64,000 nt of DNA from Gamsiella multidivaricata (taxonomy: Eukaryota > Mortierellomycota > Mortierellomycetes > Mortierellales > Mortierellaceae), in contig NW_026251712.1 of NCBI RefSeq assembly GCF_025024155.1, forward strand, positions 672,501 to 736,500. The letters are read 5' to 3'. The notes below the pieces were generated by a model that was not told where the DNA came from, ran no database searches, and worked only from the letters and a program-made list of their open reading frames with translations. This document shows, piece after piece, positions 19,937 through 33,138 of this stretch (its first letter is position 1; every line of letters starts with the position of its first letter). The position numbers and the translations under genes are program-made.

Positions 19937-21390
19937 ATGAGCAGCACGAGCATAGAGAAACAGAGCTTTGTCAGATACAAATCGAATAACACAATCGAGG
20001 ATGGCGACCTCGTTGTCGTGTATCTGGTACGATGCTCGTAGGAAACGGGAGCGTAATTGCTGTGCCAGAACCACCTCGAAGCTGACTGACTCATAAGCTG
20101 TACGGTTTACCGTTGTCTCCATACATAGAGCAGAGAGAACATGAGCATCATTCGCGTCAAGGAAGGAGAATACTTTAATTGCAAATTCGGCTCGTACAAG
20201 CACGCAGACATGATTGGACTTCAATATGGCACTAAACTCGGCTCCAACACCGGTCGTGGCTTCCTTTACCTCCTTCACCCAACGCCTGAGCTCTGGACTT
20301 TAGTTCTGCCTCACCGCACCCAGATTCTGTACATTGCTGACATTTCCTTTGTGATGAACTTTCTGAACCTCAAGCCGGGCATGTCCATGATTGAGTCAGG
20401 AACAGGATCAGGATCGTTCTCACACTCGATTGCGCGCACTCTGGCACCGACGGGACATTTGTACACGTTTGAATATCACCAGGAGCGCGTCAATGCTGCG
20501 AAGAAGGAGTTTGAGCAGCATGGATTATCGGATATGGTAACTCTGCAGTGCAGGGACGTCTGCAAGGATGGATTCGGCATGGAGAACAAGGTTGACGCCA
20601 GTGAGTGCCTTCTTCAGTATTTTTCTTTTGGAATTCGCATGCCACAGACGATGCAAAACTATCACTCACATATCTGTATTTTCCATGCTCAGTCTTTTTG
20701 GATCTCCCTGCGCCATGGGAAGCTGTTGCGTCGGCGAAAAGGGCATTCAACCAGGATAAGATTGGCAAGATCTGCACGTTCTCACCCTGCATCGAACAGA
20801 TCTCCAGGACTGTCACTGCACTCAATGAGCAGGGCTTTGTCGATATCCAGATGTACGAATGTTTGATTCGGTTCAACGAGGTCCGGGTTATTCCCATGTG
20901 GACGATCGACGAGGCGATGGAGAGACAGAGGGCGATTGAGAAGAAGAGGAAGCGTGCCGTGCCCCGTGTTTTGCGCGAGAATCAACCTGCCAGTAGAACA
21001 GAGCAACAGCAGGAGGTTGAGGATGAAGAGAGAAACGTCAAGAGCAAGAGCGTCAAGGTTGAGGTCACCATGGATAACAGCAATGTCTCATCCACAGCTG
21101 CAACACCAACATCCACAGGAGGATCTGACATGGAGGACGCCGTCGCAGTTGTTGTTCCGTCATCATCCCCAGCGTCAACAACAGCAACATCTTCAGAAGC
21201 AGCGGTAACACCAGCACCTCAGCAGCCATCAGAAGCAGAGCCTAGGGAGCGGATCGACCCTAAGAACATCACGGTGACAAAGCTGCCTGTGGAGCAGCGC
21301 GGCCATACCTCCTATCTTATGTTTGCCACCTTTACCCCCGCTATCCAACGCCCAAATCTCACAAAGCAGAACGCGGCCTCAAAAAAGTAG
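19937..21390 (+). CDS. TRM61: tRNA (adenine-58-N1)-methyltransferase catalytic subunit TRM61
   Basis: Makes m1A58 in the T-loop of tRNAs, with TRM6, in the nucleus. Three exons: 19937-20026, 20129-20600, 20693-21390, in phase. An N-terminal beta-barrel domain (DGDLVVVYL, GEYFNCKFGSYKHADMIG) is followed by the SAM-binding fold: MIESGTGSGSFSHSIART, the acidic LYTFEYHQERV, then VFLDLPAPWEAV (motif IV, catalytic Asp) and FSPCIEQISRTV. After the domain comes a Lys-rich stretch and a disordered Thr/Ser/Ala-rich insert, then the conserved end EQRGHTSYLMFATF. A polypyrimidine T18 run lies about 70 bp before the ATG. Confidence 0.95.
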
Positions 21391-21744
21391 TCGTGGCAGG
21401 AGTTGGTTTACAAATGCCACAACAAATAAACCCCAGGCAAGCAATCATATACTTTCTTATATCATGGAATACTACTGTAAACCCATGGCACTTTTACAGA
21501 ACTGACCATATCAAACGATTTGCAGAAGTCGAGCCGTTCAAGTTTTGCAAGGCATTGTGATTTCTTATGCGTTCCGAAGCCCGCAATACGACCTTGCACC
21601 GGATAGTAATACTCCTTGCCGGATAGCGAGATCCTAAAAAGTATATTGCCTTTGGTCTCCCAGGGATAAACCCAAACGCGGCGACAATACAAGGGTGTAG
21701 TTTATTATCATGTCCTTCTTTGTTGCGAGTCCATCATTTTTCAT

Positions 21745-23596
21745 CTACAATTTTGCAGTCTCATGGAGGTCCTCAGGAACCTCTCTCTGGGCTTGCTCTA
21801 TCATCTTGAGGAGGTCAAAGGCAGTACCCCAGCTCGATTGGTATCCTATCAATAATCATTGGGATTATCGAGATATCAGACCAGGGAAATAAAATAATGA
21901 GCAACTCTATAGCACCACGGGAGAGCGTAAGTGTCATGGAGCATAGAAACCTCTCGTAGAGATTCGTACCTGCACCACCGTGTCCATAATTGTGAGCGAT
22001 CAGGACGTGTTGACCTGTCCCTGTACCTAAGAGACGAACAGCCCATACAAAGCATGTTTTGAGTGCTCTGACTTGAGTCGACTATGCACCATGTGATTAA
22101 CAAGATCCTCTGAACTTACGTCCATGCTCGACTTCGACACGTACGCCTCCAATTCGGGAGGGCCGGAATCCAACCTTCTGATCGACAATATCAAACTTGC
22201 AGAGCAGATCGAGGCTTGCAGCGTATGCAGGCGAGGATCCTGGGGTCAAGATCTTGGGATATCGGTCGATGATGGTCCGGAGGATATGGGTTGTCTTCGT
22301 GCCGCTCACGGACTCGTTGCTATGTCCGATGATAAATAAAAATCACATATATATGGTTTGAGTTCCGTATCGAGTATATGATAAAAGTACCATGAGTCCA
22401 AGGGATTTGTCTGCTTACTTTTGATGTGCTTCATGAGATCCGCCGAGGACAACGTCTCCATTCGTGCGTGGGATCACATACATAATGGATCCAGTTTTGG
22501 CTGTATGCGCGTTAAGTAAACAGAAGAAAGTACGTGTAAAGTGTCAGCATAATCTCGAAGCAGTCGTAAAGCAACGAATCCGCTGTCCTTGATTCAACAC
22601 AACAGCTTACAGATCCAGGTAACGGTTTCATGAATCCAAGATGCGCGTACGACCGCGGTCTGTCCTCGTGTTTGGTAGCATCTCAAGTCCTGTACGCCTC
22701 CGAGATATCGGGCCTGGAATCCTGCGCAGTTGATAATGATCTTCACGGGCTTTGGTTTGGTGCCAACCCAGAGTGCTGCCTCAGTGACGTGTGAGAGCTT
22801 TCGGTGTTGAATGTGACCACCGGCCTTCTTGAACTGGTGCAGGAGGAAGTGCAAGTAGATGCTGGGGGTGATGACGGGCGTCTTGTAGGAATATGCGATC
22901 GGGAAATCAGCATTGGTCGACGGGATTTGTTTGAACTAGTATCATACAAAGAGAGAGAGAGAGAGAGAGAGAGAGATCAGATCATATACAATGAGATGCA
23001 CGTTGAAACGGGTGCGTCCTTGGCAAGATTACACATACATCTTCAACGATCTTCGACCACCATGGATCATGCCCCTCATGGCCTGTGGGATTGAAATCGA
23101 AGTAGTCGATTGCGTCCCGGATCCTGACACCTGATTCCGGATTCTTAGCGAGCTCTTGAAAAGTCCTATATGAGAGTGTGTCGTATCCTATTTCATTTGG
23201 GAAGAGGGTCCAATCTTAATGGGTCAATTGTTCACATGCTCATTCTAATGATATGATCTCAAGCGAAAGATCCTTGGCCCTTACCTTTGGCACGGGAATC
23301 ATCTTCGTCGCACATTGATCTCCAATGCGCACCAGCTTTAGGCGACGCATAATCTGGGTGGGCCTTTTCATCCTTTGGGAACTCCGAGGCGATGATTGTT
23401 ACATCTACATGTACAGTGACAATTGCACAAAAATAGGAGGTTTAGGGGATGATATTGAAAGAAAGTCCGGACAGGAAGAACTCCGCCCAAGCATACCATA
23501 ATTATTGCACTGCAGCAATAGAGCCGTGGTCAGTCCTACAACGCCTGCACCAATGACGGCGACTAACGATTTCTCGCGTTTGTCATGAGCAAGCAT
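21745..23596 (-). CDS. DAO1: D-amino-acid oxidase, peroxisomal
   Basis: FAD enzyme that oxidises D-amino acids to 2-oxo acids with release of peroxide. Eight exons fit in phase: 23596-23497, 23404-23285, 23187-23039, 22935-22611, 22500-22419, 22319-22120, 22026-21970, 21845-21745. The Rossmann motif is VAVIGAGVVGLTTALLLQ. Also visible are GAHWRSM, INCAGFQARYLGG, VIPRTNGDVVLGG, FRPSRIGGVRVEVE (active-site Arg) and HNYGHGGAGYQSSWG, all DAO signatures. The chain ends AKL, a good type 1 peroxisomal targeting signal. The intron before exon 4 carries a GA microsatellite at about 22950-22975 (plus strand). Ends 25 exon-sized steps short of nothing else: the next gene upstream, APC5, lies 155 bp away on the same strand. 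Confidence 0.92.
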
Positions 23597-23751
23597 GGTT
23601 CGATGAGTGAAGGAGCAAAAGATGAATGAGGTTTGAAGCGAGCGGCGGAATAAGGAAAAGTGGTTGCGAAGTCTTCCAAATCAAATAAGAGTGTGACTGA
23701 AATTGCTTTGACATTTCTTGTGCGACGCGACAGGACAATTTTGCATGTCGT

Positions 23752-26700
23752 TTATTCAGCGACTCGCCGCTTCTTCTTCTTGCTCGGGCTTGGACCAGCA
23801 CTATCATCCTCCTGAAAGCCAGACATGGTGATGTTACTCGAACTACCATTACCTGATCCCAAATTTGTATCAACCTCCATGTCATCCTCCTCCGGGTCCT
23901 CCTTATCCTCGTCCGATTCAGGCTTCCCCACTTCGACTTGCTCGGCCTGTGGTGACAAGGCCGCTACCTGCTGAGGTGTGATAGCTGACTGCCACAGCTG
24001 ACTGGGGGTTCTCTTCAATCCGCCCCAGTGGCTCGATCCTGCCCGCTTGAATCCCTCTGGAGAACCGGTTTTTGTTAACTGTGATTGTTTCTGCAAACTG
24101 CCGCCTCCATCCTTTTTGCTCTGTGCAGTAGCATCACTGGCCACGCTGCCGCCGTCATCGTTGACTCCCAAGATTCCATCGAATGCATCCAGCGCGTAGT
24201 AGTAGGAATACCAGTTCGGCTCATGCTTGTTCCGCGCAGAAGATAGTTTCAGACTGATAGTCTTGAACAGACGTAGCGTCTTTTCAATTTCATCCGTTTG
24301 ACTCAGCTGACGATACACACGTACTTTAAAATAAAGGACCTGCGCCATATCCTTCAGGGACTCTATTGACTCGAACCCTATGCAGTAAGTATCGTAAGAA
24401 ATTGGTTAGATTCGCCATCCTAGTGCGGCGAGGTCAGAGCAAATCGACAGAGGTTTGGCACACTTACCCTCAAAAGCGCGGTCCAAATGTTCCAAGATAC
24501 GTTCGAGAAGGCGTTGATGGCTGGAGACAAAGTTTTGCGATGAATCTGTATCTATCGAGTCCGCTGCTAATGGAGATACCATTTTATTGGCCTGCGCCCG
24601 CAAGCATTTTGCTCTCTGGAAATAGGCAACCGATCGAATAAAGATGTCACCTTGATTCAGTGCCTAAAAGTAAACGACGATATCCATGTTTCCATGTCAG
24701 TCCATACCGTTTTCATATTCCTGTCCTCTGACATAACGCATAAAGCAGCGAGGGTGTGCCAACAGAAAATTAGCATTTTTCTTACCATTGTCATAATGTC
24801 ATTCACGAGGTCGCTTGCATGCTTGACAGAGTCCAAGTACAGTAGAGCTTCAGATAGTCGCAGTCTCACAAGGAGTAGCAATGGGCGTTGCAAATTATGC
24901 TCGCTCAGGCTCAGGGCAGTCAGCAGCAGCTGTATCGCAGAAATTGCGCTGTCCGATTCCTGCGCAGAGTATAACAAGAGGAAGTATTAGTATCAGCAGC
25001 GGCCAAGAAGAGCACTTGGCGAGCAGTTAATATCACAAGTAATTTCAGATACAATACCATGTATATTTCCGCCAATGCCAAAAGGTACATGACGGAGAAC
25101 TTGCGTGTCCCTGGCCATTGGCTCTTCTGTACGACTGCTAATCCCTCTGACAACTGCTGCACTCCCGAAAGACTCTTCCCAGCAAGAACACTGACTAGTG
25201 CTCGCTGCAAGCGGATTTCCAATTGAATATCCCGACCCGCGTCATCTGGCTGATTCTCATAGGATGATAACTTGCTTGTGGAATCGATCTTTGATATATT
25301 CGATACATTCGACTCCGTTGATGAGCTCAGTATTGAGGTGTTGAGCAGCGTAGTTCCGAGTTGATGTGTCCAGAGCTCTGCATCCCGCACTTGATTGTTA
25401 GACATGGCTCTTCTGTGCAAAATCTGGACTAGGGTTTGCACCCAAGGAGTTGCTTTCATAGTCTCCAAAGGGAACTTGGTTTTGGCCAGTTCAATCACGC
25501 GAAGGGCCTCATCAAAGCGACCCTCCAGTGCCAACTGAAAATGATAGTAAACCCACGGTATTATTAAGAGGACTTCATTCATTCATTTGATGCACAGAAG
25601 CATACACAAAAGGAACGGCGCTTACATCACTCGCAGCCTTGGAGTAGCCGAGGGCGGCATCATTCATATCTGCCTCGGATAGATGGTACTGCAACTGGAG
25701 TTGGGAGTACAAGGATGATAGGGAGGAAGAGCCTAGAAGAAGTTAAGGGACGCGTTAGACATTGCACTTCTTCCGATATACCTCCTAGGTGTTCATTATC
25801 AAGCAGTTACCGCATACCATATGCACCCCAAATCCTGGACTGGTACAACTGAACGACGCCACTGATACCTTCCAAAGAGTGCCGCTGGTCAATGGACGAT
25901 GCCTTCAGTAACGCCTCGAGCGCCCTGGGCATTGACTCTCCTTGCTAAGGATTAGAAATGGAATAGTATTTAAATTCGCTGCCGAGGGACGACCTGCTAA
26001 AGAACGCTTCGGAGGACAAAAGTAGGCCTCCTGCACTAACCATTTGCTTAGCGACAGCCAATTCGCTCAGCGATTGCAGATAATGGAATGCCCGACCATC
26101 CGTCTTTCCATCAAGGTTGGCGAGAATTTGGGCTTCGTTGGCTTCTAAATTCGACCCTGAAGTAGTTCCGGATAACCGATATAGCCAGCTGGAAAAATGG
26201 AGGATATGTTACATTATGCTAATTCGACGCATACCCCTGTTCGTACGTGCTTGCATAATACGTGTGCTCACTTACTTCAGTGCATAGCTGAGGCATTCCT
26301 GATCCATATGGTCACGCGCCACCTCTATCGTTTCTCGGAGTGCCTGTAGTCAAACCAGTCAGATATCACTTCCAAAACAAGAGCAGGGACGCAACTCGAG
26401 AACAATGGGAACACGTACAATGAGTGCTTGCTCATAGTGCGAGAAGCGAGCGTGAAGCATTGCGAGGTTGAGAAGAGCATATTGATAGAGCACGCGGTCG
26501 TGCATAACCATAGAATAATCAAAGAACCGGTGCAAGCTTTGAATTGCGACTTCAAAATTCCCGGTTTGCTGTGCATGTAAGCATCTAAGAGGCGAAATAG
26601 TTTCGTCCGCATGCAGTGAGTGGTTAACACTAAAGGGCTTTGCATTGTATTTAGACCTCTCTTGATGCGGGCGCATGAAACTACCCTTACGTGATGTAGT

Positions 26701-28012
26701 GAGTCTTTGCAAGGGCCGGCATCCGCGATTGAATATTAAAGACATGGGCCATCAAGTCCTCGGGTATATTAACTTCGCCTGGGTCTACAAATTCATGATA
26801 TGAAAGACGTTAATAATTGCAACTGAAATAGCGATTGACAAATTGAATTCCAAGTGCAGCACTTGCTTGAGAGTTGCTGCGTCTGAAGGTCAAGGTATTT
26901 TTCCATGTCAAAGGCGGATAGGACAGTGGACTCTTCAGATGAGGCTGGAGGTTGATCCTTCAGCTGAGAAGTGTGATTGCTCTTGTCGAGAGCTGTGATG
27001 TAAGTTTCGAGTGCGGTATAAAACTTGCACATCTCCTCGAACTCCAGTTTTTTGTACTCGATTTGCGCCTTGCGAACGTAGAGGCCCATAATGCTTGCTG
27101 GATCCTAGTGATGTTGTTGGTAAGTCCAGTACATCAGCACTCGCCATGACTCCGTATTGCTCTCTCGGTATACTCCGTTTGATCAATTCCCACGCCTCAT
27201 ACCAGTGTGATTTCCCGGTTTTCAGCCTATGAATATCGAGATAAATGTCAGATTAATTTCCGTAACACCCTTATGCTACTGTTTAAGGCTTTAATCTATT
27301 TTCCTATAGGTTATACCATGACTCTTTCGCGCGGAACAACAAGATCTTTCAGACCAATTTTTCGAAGCCAGACATCTTTGGGATCCGTGACATCCAGTTC
27401 CAGCTTTTCCAAGAAAAAATCTCGAAGATGGTGCGGGCTTTTGATCCGTTTCAACTAAGAAATACAGAAGAAGCCAGAGTGAGGACATGCACCAATGAAT
27501 ACACATACCTATCCAGAGTGGTTGTGCAACCTACAGTGACACGAAGATGATTCCATGCATCGGCTCCTGCCTCCGCCTCTACTTGAACACCAAACTTGTT
27601 CACATTGTCCTGAAGATACTCCGAAGGGTCCTATGCTCAAAGTGTCGTGTCGAAAAAATGTCAGCATCCTGACGATTTGACCCTGCAGCAATAAAAAAGT
27701 CTCGGTATGTCAATACAGTACCTGAATGCATTTGAGAAGAAAGAGTAACAAGTTTTGCGCTGAAGACAGAGGGCACTGGTTCTGACAATAGTGTTCGATC
27801 AAAATGAGGACCGAAACCTTGTGCGGGGTCAGGTATGGGACGACATGCACTGGTCTATCCGCGAGGCTACGTCCCAATGCCTCGGAGCCTGGCAAATACT
27901 CATTCAGGAATCCACCGGCAACCGCTTGCTCGGAGACGGTAAATCCCAGTGCCTGTGGTGGCAGAAGCGAGATGTCGGTCGCTGTCCTAGTGAATGGACG
28001 TCGGCTGGTCAT
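23752..28012 (-). CDS. APC5: Anaphase-promoting complex subunit 5 (APC5)
   Basis: TPR scaffold subunit of the APC/C ubiquitin ligase. Start ATG at 28012; early exons 28012-27722, 27630-27509 and 27437-27317 fit in phase and include DSPHHLRDFFLEKLEL. A later exon gives SIMGLYVRKAQIEYKKL and LEFEEMCKFYTALETYI, the APC5 N-terminal domain. The family signature is FFDYSMVMHDRVLYQYALL then NLAMLHARFSHYEQALI (about 26400-26540). TPR-type helices follow in roughly ten further exons down to 23752. The C-terminal 90 residues are disordered and acidic, ending in a basic SPSKKKKRRVAE. The exon between 27230 and 27105 (HWYEAWELIKR) does not fit phase cleanly, so that join is unresolved. Divergent from RPR2. 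Confidence 0.83.
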
Positions 28013-28372
28013 GTCGTGTTACAGGCCATGGGCCCAATATGGCGGTGTATATATAGCAAAAAAATTGGTGGCGTGTTTCAAAGGCCTTATCGTAAAATAC
28101 GAGATCAAGACTCAAGGCTAATGACATATGAGACAGTTGTGGAATAACAACTGTCCTGTCAGGCGCTTTGCATTCGAGTGGCCCCAGGATGGCGCCAGAT
28201 CAGTACCAAGGCGGTATCAGTTCCCTGCAGTCCAGCATGTTTACGATTTCGTGGCTTGTAAAGACCCCACAACGACAAGGCTTTATTCTGTGCAAGCAAC
28301 CAAGGCTAGCCACTTTCTCGATTTCGCTGTATTGCCCAAACCAACCGCCAGAAGCACATAAAGTCGATAAGA
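28013..28372. other. Divergent promoter APC5/RPR2
   Basis: Shared 360 bp upstream region of two divergent housekeeping genes. No further feature seen. Confidence 0.5.
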
Positions 28373-29491
28373 ATGGCGAAAAAGGACAAGAAGGGCGAGT
28401 GTGCGGTACAGAACCGTGAGATCTTTCAGCGAATGAATTTTTTATACCAGGCCGCCATGTTTATGGCGACCATCACTACACCTTCGGCATCAACTCAAGT
28501 TGGCGCCAACGAGCATGACACCACGGATTCGAGCACTGTTGCCAAAAACAATACACTTTCCAATGTCATAACAGTGGAGGAGCATGAAGCCACAGTTGCT
28601 CTAGAATTAGCACAGGGTACGGACCTGGATATGACCGATATTGCCAGGCGCACAGACATTGCAACCTCAACAACTGCAGCCAATTTAACACCTGGTACGC
28701 CTCCTCGCAAGTTGAGTCGACGAAAGAGACGCGAGTTATTACGGGAGCGCAAGAACAAGATCGCAATGGAGCAAATCAGCAAGGATAAAGCACACCACGG
28801 CTTGGCATTCTCGAATAGGGACCACGATCTGCATCCGCTCTCAGGAACTGCTCGCTTCTATACGTCAACTATGCGCGAGATCGGTCGCAAGAATGTTATT
28901 CGCGTGTAAGTGGTTTAATCTTTTCGCTGTAGGGCAGAAACCGATGAGCGCATGCGGCTCTCAATCCTTTGAAAGAATCAGAAGAAACAAGGAAAGTCGT
29001 CTCCGTATGCATGTTGACGATTATTAATAATTGCGACGTTTCCATGATAGTGGGCCGGCTATTAAGAGAACCATTTGCCTGCGATGCGAGGCCCTATTGA
29101 TTCCGTCTGTCAGCTGTGAAGTGCGAATCCGAGGTGTGTGTTGCGTTTCTGCGCTTATGATGTCAAGAGCCGCTGAGGGCTAGAGTATCGTTTATTAACA
29201 TGTGCGTGTTCGTGTGTGTTTGATAACCCCTGTATGACAGCCACACCTCAGCTGCACTCTGTGGTAACCTGTACTGCATGTGGGGCCTTTAGACGGTACT
29301 TTTGCATGCCTGGGAGGGGTATTGAGAACGATCGCTGGGAGCCTGAGAAGCCGTCTGCTGCGAATTCGCCGCTTACGGAAGAGCTGTCGACTGAGCAGGC
29401 GAAGAAGCTGGTACAGAAGAATGCAGCTATGAAGCAGGACGTGCTCGTTCCCGAGGGAAAGGAATTGCAGCAAGACATGACTGTTTCGTAG
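28373..29491 (+). CDS. RPR2: RNase P protein subunit RPR2/RPP21
   Basis: Zinc-ribbon protein of nuclear RNase P, needed for tRNA 5' processing. Three exons: 28373-28905, 29051-29133, 29241-29491, in phase. The N-terminal helices read VQNREIFQRMNFLYQAAMF, and after a disordered acidic insert the chain continues with ARFYTSTMREIGRKNVIRV. The zinc site comes from ICLRCEALLIP in exon 2 and CTACGAFRRYF in exon 3; SVSCEVRIR lies between them. An extra Lys/Arg-rich segment (LSRRKRRELLRERKNK) precedes the domain and probably contacts RNA. The insert of about 90 residues makes it longer than yeast Rpr2. Confidence 0.88.
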
Positions 29492-29851
29492 CCTTCCTAC
29501 TACGATTGCTTACTCCACAGTAAAAGAGAGGTCGAGCTGTCGATTGTAACATAGTCCCACAGTCTGCTGTAAAATAAAAATAAAGAACCAGGCCTTCTGG
29601 TGCAATCTGGAGGCAATCTGCGCTTGGGGAAAACTCGGGGTGAGATTCATTTTCGCGTGCGCACCTTATTTTCTGCAGTAATACCGCCCTTGTATTCGAG
29701 GATTGCCTGAGTACTCCTCATTCAGATTGTTCATCTACCCCGTTTTCTGCATTTCCCTTTCTTCATTCACTCTAACACTCTGCTGACCTGTCGACCAACA
29801 ACACTCGCCTCCTTTTTGTAAATCCCACACACTTAACATTATCCGTACGCT
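29492..29851. other. Spacer and promoter of flavin oxidoreductase
   Basis: 3' flank of RPR2 and a pyrimidine-rich leader; no gene seen. Confidence 0.5.
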
Positions 29852-32800
29852 ATGCCCGCCAGTCTGACTCGAAACCCCTCCCCCCCCAGCCTGGTCGAGG
29901 ATTCAATCTTTACAAAGCACTTGGACGATCCCCATGCAAGCCCTGTCTCAAGGCTTCCGAGCGCCAATGACCTCGTTTCCCTTGCCCCACACACCGCCCC
30001 TACCAATCACACCAAGACATCACAAGATGTTTCGCCACCAACACCAGCAGGCAAGCTGCGAGTCGCTGTTATTGGGTCTGGACTCGCTGGCCTGACCGTC
30101 GCCCACTTGCTCTCGTCTTTGCACTCGGACAATGGACATGGTGCCGTAGAAATCGAGGTCGAGCTGTTTGAGAAGGCCCATAAATTAGGTAAGGAGGACC
30201 GAAGGATTGAGTTGCGTTGAGGGAGTTTGTCAATTCGATCCAAAGCCTGCACTGCTCTGCCTGTTTGTGTACAGCCTCAACATTATGGATTGGGGAAGGA
30301 AATGCTTATTGATTTCAAATCCTAAATAATAACCAAGAAATGCTCACTTCTGAAAAAAAAACTTCATTTTTGGCATTAGGAATGGACGCTGCTTCCCTCT
30401 CTGTGACCTGCCCCTGCCAGAAATGTGCACTGGCTGCCGGACGCAACAATGGTGACCCGAACCACGAGCATGTCGAGGGTCGAATGGACGTACCCATGCG
30501 CAGTTTTTTCGCAGGTAAAGAAGAAGAGACATCACGGATAAAAGGACACACGGATGTGATCGACGGAGTCCGATCAGATTCACCTTTTTTTTTTCTTTTT
30601 TTTTTTTGTTTGTTTGTAATGATATATTTTGGCGGGAATGAATGTCAGTATCTTTTTTTCTTTGATTGCGTGTTCATCCGGCAGGAAGTTGCTGCCGAAT
30701 GCCGGGGATCCATCCCGCATGCACTGACAGCGACAACTTTATTGACTTTAACGTTCGGCAATTGACGCTCATCTCTCAACGGCCGTGTTGCACAGCTACA
30801 ACATTACAACAATTGCTCGTCGCATTTCTCATAATGCCCCTTTTGTGATACTTGATCGACATCATACTAACGATCTTGTTCTTTTTATTTATTTGACTGA
30901 TATCTTATCTTGGCATACGTAGAATACTACCCTAACCTCGTTCGTCTTTACCGCTCCATCGGTGTCAAGTTTCACGATGCAGACAATACTCTTGCATGCT
31001 TCGATGTCACCTTCGATTCTGACTCCCGGACATCCTCGTCAACGCCCTCTTCAGAATCCAGTCGACTGAAGCAAAATGTCAACATCAAGGCACCATACCT
31101 ATCCTCCAGATCCTATAAAGTCAGCTCAGACCATACCATCACCCTGCCAGATCTACCGCCGCTCTCGATCCTCAACCCATACCCCTTTGGTCGTCGTCTC
31201 CTGGGTTATTTCCGCATCGCTCGCGACTACGTCAAGATGTTAACGGTATCGAAAGAATTCATGACCCAAGGACGTATGATGGAGATTGGCAAGGATCCAT
31301 CCGAGTGGGGCAATGGACGCCAGGCCAATCTGCGGGAGTTCCTGGTTAATGGAGGATACAGTCACGATTTTTCGGCATTCTTTGTTCCACTCTTTGCCTG
31401 TGTCTGCACATGCAGTTTTGATCGGATGATGGAGTACCCCGCCTGCGTAGTCCTCGAGTACGTTGCAAGGTGCATGCCCTTTGGTCGTATGCAGTTCGTC
31501 TCCTCGGGCGTCAGGGAAGTGACCGAGAACCTCTCCAAAAATATTGGCGCTATTCACTACAACAGCATGGTCGAGAAGATCATCGAGTCAGAATCTGAGA
31601 ATGGAAAGGCGACTGGACCCATTATTTTGATCGACTCCAAGGGCGTGCACAGAGAGTTTGATCACGTCATTTTTGCCACCCAGGCGAACCAGGCTGCGAC
31701 AATGTTGGCGGGTCAGAAGGCGAGCAAGCCCTTGCCGAAGCCCTATGTCACCGCGCGAGAGAAGGGTGATGACGAATCGAATTATGGACGCATGGAGGAC
31801 CATGACCTGACGGACCCAGAGACGCCCAAGGATGTTTCCGCGAACACGATTACTAAGAGTCACCCGTTCTACAGCCAGATTCAGACATTGCTGAAGTTCC
31901 CGTATGAGAGGACGCAGGTTGTTTGCCATACCGATACGTCGTTCCTGCCCAAGGATCCTGGTTCATGGAGGTTGCTGAATATTGCCAAATCTACTGCCGC
32001 TAACATCCTTGCCTCGCCCTTTGACATGGTCACCGCCGAATTGGAGCAACAACGGGAGCGTGAAGGATCCACTAGGTTCTCGATCAAATCATTTATCACT
32101 AGTGGTGAGTCTGAACTCAAGAACAGGAAGAAGGGCCATGACTCTGGTATTTCGAGCCCAGAGTGGCAGAGCGGCTCGACTACCCCCACATCGACTGCTT
32201 CTCAGAGTTACAATTCTGCAATGGCTACGCATATCATGAACAACACGGCTTCGTCGCTCGGCACAACTACCAAGTTCCTCCAGACCACCAATCCGATCTT
32301 CCAGCCCAAGCCCGAGACCGTCATTTCTTCAGCTTGGTTCGAGCGCGCCGTTGTCAACCCAGAATCGATGAAGGCCGTTGACGAACTGAACCAGCAGATG
32401 GAGGATCAGGTCGAACGTCTTCTTGCTGCCGCCAAGATGGGAACTCAGTCGGCCTCAATTTCTGACCGCGTCTGGTTCGTCGGAAGCTACGCCTACCCAG
32501 GTATCCCGCTTTTGGAGGGATGTGTCGTCAGTGCGGTCCAGGTGATGGAGCGCATTGTCGCCGCAGAGCCCCGCCATCATCTGGCTGCATCGATCTCAGC
32601 CGCAAAGGAGTCGTTCCTGAAGCGCGATGAGCCCATGCGTGAACGTCGACTACGTCGCAAGCAAGAGATGGAGCGGAAGCCGACCGGCGACAACTCTGCG
32701 AGCGCTGTGTACTTCAAGACCGCGTGGAAAGATACGCTCGAGGATGAGAGTATCTGGGAGGAGCAGGAGAAGACTCGTGATGAGGCGAAGCGGGAGATTG

Positions 32801-32970
32801 CGCGGTCCGGGAAGGGGCACTTTTCGAGCGCTGTGGGGTCTTGGACGTCGAATGTCTATGTTGAAGTAGCATGGATGTTGCTGCTGTATATCGCGGCAAT
32901 TGTGCAATGGTGGATGGTCTTTGTGCTAGAGAGCGCAGGTTTCGACGGCAGTCGATGGGCCCTGGCATAA
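29852..32970 (+). CDS. Membrane-anchored FAD-dependent amine-oxidase-like oxidoreductase
   Basis: Three exons: 29852-30188, 30380-30514, 30923-32970, in phase, about 840 aa. A disordered N-terminus of about 65 residues precedes the FAD-binding motif VAVIGSGLAGLTVAHLL and the acidic end VEIEVELFEKAHKLG. MDVPMRSFFA lies at the second junction. The middle has the flavin amine-oxidase pattern (YPNLVRLYRSIGVKF, FDHVIFATQANQA), and near the C-terminus VWFVGSYAYPGIPLLEGCV is the second FAD-contact motif. The family includes the yjgC/cyclopropane synthase-linked flavoproteins; the substrate is unknown. A Ser/Thr insert (about 32100-32260) splits the domain. The last 40 residues include one hydrophobic helix (AWMLLLYIAAIVQWWMVFVL), so the protein is probably tail-anchored. 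Intron 2 is long (408 nt) with T-runs. Confidence 0.85.
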
Positions 32971-33138
32971 ACAAAATGCCATATACCCTGCTCATCGTGG
33001 CGCTATTCTTAAGCAAAGCATATGAAGTCTACACAAGGAACGTTTTTGTATAGTACAGTAATAAACATAGTATAGTATTGTCCAAAGAGTGCGATTTGGA
33101 CAGAGGAGGCCAGTGTGCGATAGTTTATTAAGCAGCGT

